A stretch of 18,231 bases of DNA from Larix sibirica (Eukaryota > Streptophyta > Pinopsida > Pinales > Pinaceae): the NCBI GenBank assembly GCA_004151065.3, contig NWUY0300005817.1:108647-126877 (forward strand). Reading direction: 5' to 3'. The position numbers were made by a program, and so were the translations under genes. This document shows, piece after piece, positions 9,822 through 17,935 of the stretch; the first letter of the stretch is position 1; each line of letters opens with the position of its first letter. The notes under the pieces are model-generated. The model was not told the origin of the DNA and made no database searches. It was given only the letters and a program-made list of their open reading frames with translations.

Positions 9822-9896
9822 ATGGCATGCCCATCTCCAGGTTATAGTATGCCACTACCTACAAACAAAGAACAAAATTTTATCAATAAAAAATGA
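9822..9896 (+). CDS. micro-ORF of promoter-like repeat, copy 2 (24 aa)
   Basis: ATG at 9822 opens 24 codons to TGA at 9894-9896, beginning MACPSPGYSMPLPTN and ending in a lysine-rich tail. It corresponds to the 18-codon frame of copy 1. The CAG|GTTATA at 9838 would also serve as a weak 5' splice site, so these codons could be a truncated first exon. The family is unknown. Confidence 0.2.
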   Translation: MACPSPGYSMPLPTNKEQNFINKK

Positions 9897-9907
9897 TTCA
9901 TGTCCAA

Positions 9908-10239
9908 AAAAAATTACTTGCAAGATAGATAAAACAATACCATGGATTTAACTAAATGAAGAAAAGAGAAAACTGTAATTAACACAATCCTTATTTTTTT
10001 CAACATGAAGAAAATAGTGACTTGATATACAAAACCAATAAAAGTTACAAAGTCTTTTTAGTGAAGTATCATTCTTCTCCAAAGGAGGCAGCAATGACTG
10101 TTTTTTAAACGTCATCTGAATACTAAGCTCAACTAGAACTTTGATTCTAATACTAAATTTAGCTTTAAAGATTTGTGAATCAATGTTTTTAGTGTTTATG
10201 ATGATTCTGGCCTACTTGTACAACAAGGGATCGATGTTT
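9908..10239. other. AT-rich stretch without recognised gene
   Basis: No frame or motif is supported. It lies on the 3' side of LINE element 2 and may include its eroded 3' untranslated region. T-runs near 9991 and 10100 could be relics of a minus-strand poly(A), but they are too short to call. Confidence 0.4.
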
Positions 10240-10880
10240 GAACAAAAATCAGAAATTGAAATTTTATAGAAATGTAGTTTAGGATTGTATAAAGTACTTT
10301 GATGCATTTTCCATTTAGGGAATCACAAGAGAATAGAACCAACATGAAAATTATATGACCCCTTCAGTAGCTAGTTTTCAGCCATGCCCATCACTTATAG
10401 CAAATAAGAAGACCATTTGAAGGAAAATTGTATCTTGAAAAGTATCTCAAACCAAACCTTTTGACAGATATCGCCTTCAACAAATAAACATTGAATACTT
10501 TATTCATTTCTTTTGCATAAGAACATTGCATTTGGTCCTGAGAAGCATTTTTTCATCAAATTATCATAACCAAGAATCCTTTTTTCCATGCACAACCGAC
10601 TAAACCATTTAATATTCAATGGATAGTTCCACTTCCACAATTTACTATGCAACCAATATGAGACTATTGCATTTAAGGAGGCAGAGATTGATTCATAAGC
10701 ATCTTTAGCACTAAGTTATCTAGATTTGGAATTCCAAGCCTAAATAAGGGAATTTGTTTCCTTGTTAAGACTGATTCCCACATGATGAACCCAATCCTAT
10801 AGGTTATATAAAAATATTTCCATCAACAATCGAAAAGCAACAAATACTGTACCAAGAGGACAAATCAAACAACCTACATC
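10240..10880 (-). mobile_element. LINE (non-LTR retrotransposon) remnant, zf-RVT region, element 2
   Basis: From about 10800 down to 10420 a single minus frame reads as the C-terminal part of a plant LINE ORF2, with four stops (at 10797, 10740, 10716 and 10500). In order it has DWVHHVGISLNKET (about 10785), SAKDAYESIS (about 10700), LWKWNYPLNIKWF, then a zinc-finger-like block with FLCKRNE (Cys at 10515-10517) and KVWFEI at about 10446. Of the usual C..C...H...C ligands, only one Cys is kept in place: the first reads Met, the His reads Cys, and the last Cys reads Gly. A WAWL segment follows at about 10370, as expected after the zinc finger. It is clearly inactive. Its sequence differs from element 1, so it comes from a different insertion and probably a different subfamily. 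Confidence 0.75.
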
Positions 10881-11011
10881 ACAATCCAACATAATTGCTT
10901 ACACCATTGATAGAATTATTCCACAATACAATGTGTCACATGAATAATTATAAATCCAAACAACATTATCACAACCTACATAATATGAATGTTACCAATA
11001 CTAGCACTTAC

Positions 11012-11196
11012 ATGAGACATATCAGTCATATAACCAGCTAGGCATGGTGGCATGATAGAATGCAATTGTTTGAACTGTTCTTGGGTGAGTGCTCTAGATT
11101 GTGGAAACTCAACATTGAATTGAATGTACAAATCACCTTTCAGGAAATGCCTTTGGTACCAAGGCACACCTTCATCATTTATGGCTTTGTATTGAT
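11012..11196 (-). CDS. type I J-protein (DnaJ/HSP40, plant ATJ2/ATJ3-like) C-terminal exon, partial
   Basis: The minus-strand translation (QYKAINDEGVPWYQRHFLKG, then DLYIQFNVEFPQSRALTQEQ, then a PP..L..YMTDM segment) matches the end of the substrate-binding C-terminal domain of plant cytosolic type I J-proteins. These are farnesylated HSP70 co-chaperones with a J domain, a CxxCxGxG zinc finger and two beta-barrel subdomains. The match begins exactly after TTTCAG (acceptor AG at 11198-11197) and ends exactly before GTAAGT (11011-11006). That gives a 185-bp internal exon, opening in phase 1, with no stop or frameshift. Several conserved positions differ from the family (VPWYQRHF for MPMYQRPF; CLAGY for the usual basic stretch), so it is a diverged paralogue or an early pseudogene. 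No other J-protein exon was recognised in the window. Next downstream on the minus strand is LINE element 2, which would be intronic if the gene is intact. Confidence 0.8.
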
Positions 11197-12741
11197 CTGA
11201 AATCATGATTTTTTATTGATTTAAGATGAATAGCACATAATGGAATGATCTTATAGTTTTCTTTGATTCACTTATAAGATGAAGAATTGTATCACTATTG
11301 AATGGAACCAACATCGCTAATTATTTATATGATATAACATGTAGTAGTTGAGATGAACTTGTCAACGACCTGGTCCATGAATTTTGGCAAAGGTTTATGG
11401 TATCCTTCCATGTTCAAAGATATGACTTATGTTTAAACAAAAATAATGAGTTCATATTTCCATTGGAATTAATTGAAATATGATATTTATTGGTTTCTTG
11501 TGAATCCCAAACTAAGCCCAAGTTATGAGGGTAGAAGTGGGTTAATACATTACCAATATGGACAATGCACTAGGAAAAGAGCATCCAACACAGTAGAAAG
11601 CTCATGCTCTTTGTGGGTGGATGCATATACATGTAGTAGTATGCAAGATGCCAAGTTAATAAAGAATGTTTGTTGCCAAAGGAGTGGAATGCCAAAGAAA
11701 AATGTTGAAGCAAAAACAAAAAATGAGTAGAGGAGTGGGAAGAGTGGACTTAGGTACCACTATAAGTAAAATATGTGGTTTTTCTATTCTTGCTAGCTCA
11801 ATGATCTTTCATGCTAATACTACAAACATAGATATTACCAATCCTTCAACTTGAAGAAACTAGGCACCTAGATACTATCATTTCTCCATTTTTTTTCCTT
11901 TACTTTTATTAAGTGTCACAATAAATATGATTTTCTAGTAAATATTTTTGACAAAGAAACAAGAAAAAATAGATTTATCTTGTTGATCTAAAATTGCAAC
12001 CATTCGAAGATCTTCATTGGAAAAAACCCAGGTTGATACATCCTTGTATTTGCAACATGCTACATCTTACAATTACAAAAAGCGCAAATTTCTCAATTTC
12101 TACAGAAGCAATGATAATTATACCTTGAAAATTTTCCACTTTTCAGAGGAAACTCACAATAATATAGGACCTTGTGGTTTGGAACCCATCCATCCTCGTC
12201 TCAAAATTTTTTGGGTCGCTACTACCAGCAATTTCGGCTTTTGCAATCCGATCATAAAACAAAATGGATTGATCAATGGTCTTTTCCTAAATAAACTTGA
12301 GAAAAAAAAAGTTTCGTTGCAATGATTTCATCAATGTAATAAAGTCTACTTAAAATTTAATCAACAATGATAGAATTAGGCTACAAGGGCACATGCGAAT
12401 CTAAACACTGCTGTAATCCCCAACCAATTATCTATTTGCCTCTCTAACCTTTATCCAACCAAGTATGATACAAGTCCACCATAAATAAGCAACTTGTAGG
12501 AGCCTTTCAATGGATGGATTCCTTTCACCCACTAGGAAACTGAAGTAAGACATAGAAGCAGGCTTCATCGCAAGAATAAAAAGGGAAGGCCAGTAAATAA
12601 AAAAAGAAGGCAGGAATAATTTTTTTTCTTGAACCTCCAAACCTTTCTTTAGACTTCCAACCTATATCAATAAGACAACCATTTTCCTTTCACCAAAAAG
12701 CCAAGACCAGAACTTAGTAAAGGCCAATTGGGAGATTAACG
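11197..12741. other. stretch without a supported gene
   Basis: If the J-protein exon is real, the part next to it is its upstream intron. The plus frames at 11473-11730, 11666-11854 and 12017-12325 (102 codons, the longest in the window) have no recognisable domain. A minus-strand frame opposite the last one (about 12150-12310, starting IDQSILFYDRIAKAEIAGS) looks about equally protein-like. A hairpin with 9-bp arms AAAGAGCAT/ATGCTCTTT lies at 11576-11612 with a 19-base loop. Confidence 0.45.
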
Positions 12742-13340
12742 CATGGATCTTTATTTAGGTAGTCTCTCTTTAGGGCCCCTTTAGGGGGATCGTACTAGGG
12801 TTGGTACTAAGGACTAATCAAGAAATAAAATCTTTACTCTTCGGGCTATAGGAAAAGTAGAAAGAAATTAGTGTCCATAGGGCAGTCCATGGGGCTAAGG
12901 CTAATGCTTGTATCTTAAGGCTTAAGGAGTGGGGCTAAAGAGAGAATGGGGGCTCTAAGAACTAGTCCAGTCCATAGGGCCTACTCTACAATAGTATCTA
13001 CTGCATGTGGACTAAAGCAGGTAAACATGCAATAGAAACTCAAGTTGCTAGTACTTATTATAGGGCTATTAGTTCTTCCTCTAAGGGCTAGTAAGTCCAA
13101 TTAATCTACAGATGGAGGAAGCCACTCTCGTCTAAAGTGCAAGTAGTACAACTACTATCAAGACTAAGGCTTGTAGTAGAGATTATAGTATCATGCAAGT
13201 GGTTACAATGTATGATAAACCTTATTCAAAAGTATCCTAGGGTCTTGCACAACTACTCAATGGAATACTCCCTACATAGGTGGATAGGGATAGATATACC
13301 ACATACTGCGACCATAGTAACAATATTGGGAGCATAATTA
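12742..13340. repeat. CTAAGG/TAGGG-rich degenerate repeat region
   Basis: This stretch is visibly richer in G and in TAGGG, CTAAGG and GGGCTA words than its surroundings. TTTAGGG, the plant telomere unit, occurs twice in 11 bp (12769-12775, 12780-12786). Variants such as CATAGGGC, GGGGCTAAGGCTAA and TAAGGGCTAG follow through about 13100, and CAGTCCAT(G/A)GGGC recurs at about 12883 and 12969. No frame is recognisable. It could be a decayed interstitial telomere-like array or a minisatellite. The unit length is not regular enough to settle it. Confidence 0.4.
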
Positions 13341-13491
13341 GCATTCAGAACCTACACTTATCACTCTGGAAGATTAAAGATCCTATGGTAACAATATTGG
13401 GAGCATAACTGGTGATTTAAAGCCAATATTGATGATTTTGGGAGTGTGATTGGTTCAAATGCATAGATAACAGTCTTGAGAGCATAACTAG
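13314..13491. repeat. degenerate tandem repeat, about four units
   Basis: AACAATATTGGGAGCATAA occurs at 13320-13338 and again 70 bp later. A third unit (13423-13453) reads ...GATTTTGGGAGTGTGATTGG and a fourth (13462-13491) reads ATAACAGTCTTGAGAGCATA. Spacing between the GGGAGCATAA-like cores is about 70, 41 and 38 bp, consistent with a unit of about 35-40 bp and one eroded unit. The minus frame at 13417-13614 is a by-product of this repetition. Confidence 0.65.
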
Positions 13492-13700
13492 AATTTCATT
13501 TGTTTGTGTAGTCGCAAAAAGCACACAAGACAAGGGATCATTTTTCAGAATGAATGGTATCATATCTAAAATACCAAGTCCATATGTAAGAGTATGTATA
13601 GCTTTATTTTTCACTTTCCTAAAATAAAGAATATAAAACCAAGGTTGTAATATGATGTATATAAAAAATACAAGTGGAATTGATTTCCCTAGGAGTCAAT
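13492..13700. other. short stretch without recognised feature
   Basis: AT-rich sequence lying between the degenerate tandem repeat and the start of the long duplicated segment. No gene is seen. Confidence 0.5.
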
Positions 13701-14989
13701 ACATATATGAGGGGAGACATGATATGAAAAATTGCACATTGATATTACCCATCCAACTTACATTTAGTGTATCAATAAAGTATAATGTGAGAGAAAGTGT
13801 TTACGTGGTATCTACCACCTCAACAAAGAATTAAACATAAGCACTAATTCTACTCAAGAACCATATTAACCCTATATTCTCTCCATTTTAAGAATAGAGA
13901 GGGGTTGAAGACCAACATGAAACAGTTCTCTTGTGAGGAAAATTGTCATGCTAACCATGCAACTTGTCTATGCTCCATCTAAACTTTGTGACAATAGTTA
14001 TATCATACAATTTTTTTGCATTCGCTAGACATGTATATTCCCCCTTTTAAGGGGATGGCAGTGGGAGATGTACAAAGGAATCTTGTTACTGTAGTCTTGT
14101 CAAAATTTTCCTTTTTTTTGAAAGGAAGCATAGTTTTAGTGAAGTATATAGTGTAAAACAATATTCTTCGATGTTGAAATCTTGTGATGTTACTACTGCA
14201 ACCTATCCACTTCATGTTCTAAGGAGTCTATCAAATTTGTCTCCAATATGTACAAAGCGCCAATTCATCATTCAACATTTGCTTTAATGAATGAATTTTG
14301 GCACATACACCTCAATAGAACAATTGAAAACCCAATGCAATCTCATTGCTTCAATATGATATTAACTCCTAAAATTTAAATCCTAACAGATGATATCGGT
14401 TTTTATAATAAACACAAAAAAATATTGTTGCATCATCTCACTCTAAACAAGAACAAAGAGCTATTAATCTGTCTAGTGTTATGTTTGTTACCAAGACATG
14501 GGTTTGATACTTACCCAAAGAAAATATAAGAAAATTATGATCGACAAACCCCTGCTCAATAGTCAGACTATTTGAAAATGTGAAGAACCAACTCCTCTAG
14601 CTTTAGAAACGCCCAAATAAGCACAATAAAAACTAATTTAATGAAGATGGAGGTCTTGCAATCAAGTTTGAGTGATACAAGGGATGAACCAAATAAAAGT
14701 TTTTATTCACTGATGTTACAGATACCTTGATTCACATATAAGCACGATAAAAATATAATATTATAACAAAGTCTTACTTCTAATCAAGTTTGGATGATGT
14801 AAGGGATGAAGAAAAGGAAAGACTTAAACTTGAAAAGAAGCAGGTAGGATAACTAGATTCCATTAACAACCTTATTTGGACAAAGTATACGATTTCCTTA
14901 GAAGGTTGAGAGTGTGGGAAAGAGTCGTAATTTCTTGATTACAAAGGCTCAAAGATATATAGATAGACATTTATTAATGTCCAACAAAT
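13701..14989. repeat. long near-identical direct repeat, copy A
   Basis: Copy A matches 15460-16748 base for base at a constant offset of 1759, with no indel. I see two substitutions, near 14258 (C/T) and 14274 (A/G). The content is AT-rich with no recognisable protein. The 70-codon minus frame at 14003-14215 is kept in both copies only because the DNA is identical. It includes an inverted repeat CCCCTT-TT-AAGGGG at 14041-14054. Confidence 0.97.
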
Positions 14990-15330
14990 TACCACAAAAG
15001 TAGCTCAATGGGACTGTGCGGTATGATGATAACAATACAAAGATGGATCGTAAAAGTAGCTCCTATAAAAAGCTAAAAGCATAACTCAAACCAAACCCTC
15101 ACTCCATAAATGGAGAGCCGATCTTGAAGAAAAATATACAAGGAGAGATATGAGGAGAGCTGATCCACGAAAGGAAAATATAACAAGGAGTGGATACAAG
15201 AGCTATGATGCAAAAATGGTGAAATTGTCATTGTCATGGGCCACTAGAAACACTAGAAGCATTAAGAGTATCTCTCCTACCATCCAAAGCCGATTGAAAG
15301 AAGCTCAAAAGAGTACTATGTGTTAAAGTT
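14990..15330. repeat. diverged continuation of repeat copy A
   Basis: This remains alignable with 16749-17090, but at roughly 70 percent identity by eye and with small indels. Shared landmarks are TCAATGGGACTGTG, a CTCCTATAAAAA box (TATAAAA at 15064-15070), ATGGAGAG, CACTAGAAACACTA and ATCTCTCCTA. Inside it a 42-bp unit starting GGAGAGCCGATC (15112) is repeated as GGAGAGCTGATC (15154). A conserved TATA-like box in a dispersed repeat suggests a retroelement LTR or promoter, but no LTR ends were found. Confidence 0.75.
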
Positions 15331-15363
15331 AATGCAGATGCAAGACCCATTCTCAGGGACGAT

Positions 15364-15436
15364 GGAACCCTAGTCAGTTAACTAGGGTTCCTAGTCAAGT
15401 TACCAGGCAGAGTAAGTCCCTAGAAGGTATCTAGGG
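15364..15436. repeat. two strong hairpins with CCCTAG/CTAGGG stems
   Basis: GGAACCCTAGT (15364-15374) and ACTAGGGTTCC (15381-15391) form a perfect 11-bp stem with a 6-base loop. CCCTAGA (15418-15424) and TCTAGGG (15430-15436) form a 7-bp stem with a 5-base loop. They lie in the last 100 bp before the gap at 15459, in sequence that has no counterpart downstream of copy B. Word content recalls the TAGGG-rich region at 12742-13340. Confidence 0.85.
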
Positions 15437-15458
15437 CCCATAGTAGTTACTTAGGGAT

Positions 15459-15459
15459 N
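15459..15459. other. assembly gap (single N) at start of repeat copy B
   Basis: A single N separates contig 3 from contig 4. The base after it is the first base of the near-identical repeat, which suggests an overlap between contigs that was not merged. Confidence 0.9.
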
Positions 15460-16748
15460 ACATATATGAGGGGAGACATGATATGAAAAATTGCACATTG
15501 ATATTACCCATCCAACTTACATTTAGTGTATCAATAAAGTATAATGTGAGAGAAAGTGTTTACGTGGTATCTACCACCTCAACAAAGAATTAAACATAAG
15601 CACTAATTCTACTCAAGAACCATATTAACCCTATATTCTCTCCATTTTAAGAATAGAGAGGGGTTGAAGACCAACATGAAACAGTTCTCTTGTGAGGAAA
15701 ATTGTCATGCTAACCATGCAACTTGTCTATGCTCCATCTAAACTTTGTGACAATAGTTATATCATACAATTTTTTTGCATTCGCTAGACATGTATATTCC
15801 CCCTTTTAAGGGGATGGCAGTGGGAGATGTACAAAGGAATCTTGTTACTGTAGTCTTGTCAAAATTTTCCTTTTTTTTGAAAGGAAGCATAGTTTTAGTG
15901 AAGTATATAGTGTAAAACAATATTCTTCGATGTTGAAATCTTGTGATGTTACTACTGCAACCTATCCACTTCATGTTCTAAGGAGTCTATCAAATTTGTC
16001 TCCAATATGTACAAAGTGCCAATTCATCATTCAGCATTTGCTTTAATGAATGAATTTTGGCACATACACCTCAATAGAACAATTGAAAACCCAATGCAAT
16101 CTCATTGCTTCAATATGATATTAACTCCTAAAATTTAAATCCTAACAGATGATATCGGTTTTTATAATAAACACAAAAAAATATTGTTGCATCATCTCAC
16201 TCTAAACAAGAACAAAGAGCTATTAATCTGTCTAGTGTTATGTTTGTTACCAAGACATGGGTTTGATACTTACCCAAAGAAAATATAAGAAAATTATGAT
16301 CGACAAACCCCTGCTCAATAGTCAGACTATTTGAAAATGTGAAGAACCAACTCCTCTAGCTTTAGAAACGCCCAAATAAGCACAATAAAAACTAATTTAA
16401 TGAAGATGGAGGTCTTGCAATCAAGTTTGAGTGATACAAGGGATGAACCAAATAAAAGTTTTTATTCACTGATGTTACAGATACCTTGATTCACATATAA
16501 GCACGATAAAAATATAATATTATAACAAAGTCTTACTTCTAATCAAGTTTGGATGATGTAAGGGATGAAGAAAAGGAAAGACTTAAACTTGAAAAGAAGC
16601 AGGTAGGATAACTAGATTCCATTAACAACCTTATTTGGACAAAGTATACGATTTCCTTAGAAGGTTGAGAGTGTGGGAAAGAGTCGTAATTTCTTGATTA
16701 CAAAGGCTCAAAGATATATAGATAGACATTTATTAATGTCCAACAAAT
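15460..16748. repeat. long near-identical direct repeat, copy B
   Basis: See copy A at 13701-14989. Copy B starts immediately after the N, so its true left end is unknown. The substitutions I see are near 16017 and 16033. The minus frame at 15762-15974 duplicates the one at 14003-14215 exactly. Confidence 0.97.
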
Positions 16749-17090
16749 GACCACAAAAGTAGGTCAATGGGACTGTGTGGTACCATGATGTCAATACAAA
16801 GTGGGAGTGCTACGTGGCTCCTATAAAAAAACAAGAGGTAAGAATCTAACCTGAAAAACAAAATGCACTAACTCCAAAGATGGAGAGTAGGTCCGAAAGA
16901 CATATGTACAAAGAGCCAATACAAAAGAAAAATGTACAAGGGGAGTGGATCTGGAAGTTGTTATACAAAAATGATGAATATGTCACAATATGTCATGGTG
17001 CACTGGAAACACTACTGGAATCTCTCCTAACATCTGAAGCCGAATGAAGGAATTTCAAAATGGTAATATGTTTGAAGGAAGCACTAGAAG
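16749..17090. repeat. diverged continuation of repeat copy B
   Basis: Homologous to 14990-15330 but clearly diverged. The TATA-like box is kept (TATAAAA, 16822-16828) and is preceded by TACGTGGC, a G-box-like motif absent from the copy A side. Beyond about 17070 similarity to copy A is no longer visible. Confidence 0.75.
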
Positions 17091-17463
17091 AGTCCAACTA
17101 TAATGGGTAGTGTGCCATCGCATGAAGTGGGGATCCTACTGTTGTGATCTAGATGAAGTTGTCCGACTGTTGGGAAGAAGAACAATAACAGTATTGGTAG
17201 GATGATTAGTGGGCCAACGAAAATTTGTTGAACAAGTTTACAATTCCATTATTTGATCTGTTGAAGTCTTCTTTTGAAGAAGGATAAGAGGTTCTTCTCG
17301 TTAGTTTAAATGGTTTTGCACAAATGATTGACATAGTATTGAAAGTTTTATATTGAGGCCCAGGGGTTGTGTAATATCAACTACTAGAAAAAATTGAAAT
17401 GGAAAACTAAAATAAAATAATAAGACTATTTAATCATGTATGCAACATAAATAAGATAACTAT
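17091..17463. other. stretch without recognised gene
   Basis: No frame or motif of note is seen. It follows the end of the duplicated segment. Confidence 0.5.
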
Positions 17464-17935
17464 CTAAAAGTAGGACAAAGCTAATGGGATTTCAAACAAT
17501 CTTATAGAGTTCCCATGCATAAGAAGTTTCATACAAATTTGGATCTGGTGAATTTCGAGACCAATCCTGAGAATATTTAGAGGGATATTGAGATGATTCT
17601 TGAAACAAATTCCTAGAAAAATATGCAACAAAATTATGAGATGAACACTTACACAACGAATCTTGTGACCAATCTTGTACATCTTTAGAAATATTCAAAG
17701 CTGTTATCCTCGGAATGGATTAATTAGAGTCATATCACATAGTGGTTTATTTTTAAAACAAAACCTTTGATTGTATATGTGATGACTTGGAAACCCTATA
17801 AGAATAAGGGTATCCCATAATATCCACAAAACAAATTTCAGCCTTGCAGTTGAAGAATGTAGAGGGATATCCTAATTTTATTGATCTAGAGAGTGCATAG
17901 AGGACGATGTTATTCCAAGGGGGAGGGGAATACAA
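17464..17935 (-). pseudogene. possible coding traces with an internal protein-level repeat, unknown
   Basis: A minus frame covering 17492-17698 begins SKDVQDWSQDSLC and, 36 codons later, reads SKYSQDWSRNSP. The DNA is repeated too: GACCAATC(C/T)TG near 17559 and near 17667, 108 bp apart. A repeat spaced by a multiple of three with the reading frame kept hints at coding origin. The frame has no ATG near its start (TTG at 17698), and an acceptor-like AACAG lies just upstream on the minus strand. A second minus frame, 17753-17935 (starting MYSPPPWNNIVLYALSRS), lies upstream and has protein-like composition. I recognise neither, and both may be chance. Confidence 0.2.

Larger units (their letters stand above)
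9681..9907 (+). repeat. promoter-like dispersed repeat, copy 2
   Basis: Same orientation as 4481-4684. It includes ACCTCCTGGAGTAC, a TATAAATA box, the C-rich leader, a 32-bp segment missing from copy 1 and flanked by TCCATGCAA on both sides (9753-9761, 9785-9793), the ATGGCATGCCCATCTCC block, and a shared ATTTTATCAATAAAAAATG end. The similarity fades in an A-run at about 9905, which could be a poly(A)-like end of a retroposed copy, but no target duplication was found. Distance between copies is about 5.2 kb, so an LTR pair was considered, but no TG..CA termini are visible. Confidence 0.85.

Noticed and set aside
4481-9907. The 5.2-kb-spaced repeat pair as LTRs of one retrotransposon
   Set aside because: No TG..CA ends, primer binding site, polypurine tract or gag-pol remains were found between them. 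The LINE pieces inside are of another class, and an assembly gap follows copy 1.
11473-11854. Plus frames of 85 and 62 codons next to the J-protein exon
   Set aside because: They lie on the opposite strand to the exon, with no recognised domain and no splice logic linking them to anything.
12017-12325. The longest frame in the window (102 codons, plus) as a gene
   Set aside because: No domain is recognised, there is no promoter, and an opposite-strand frame looks equally protein-like. A frame of this length can arise by chance.
14003-15974. Identical 70-aa minus-strand frames at 14003-14215 and 15762-15974 as a conserved duplicated gene
   Set aside because: The whole surrounding 1289 bp is near-identical, so frame conservation carries no coding signal. 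The protein has no recognisable domain.
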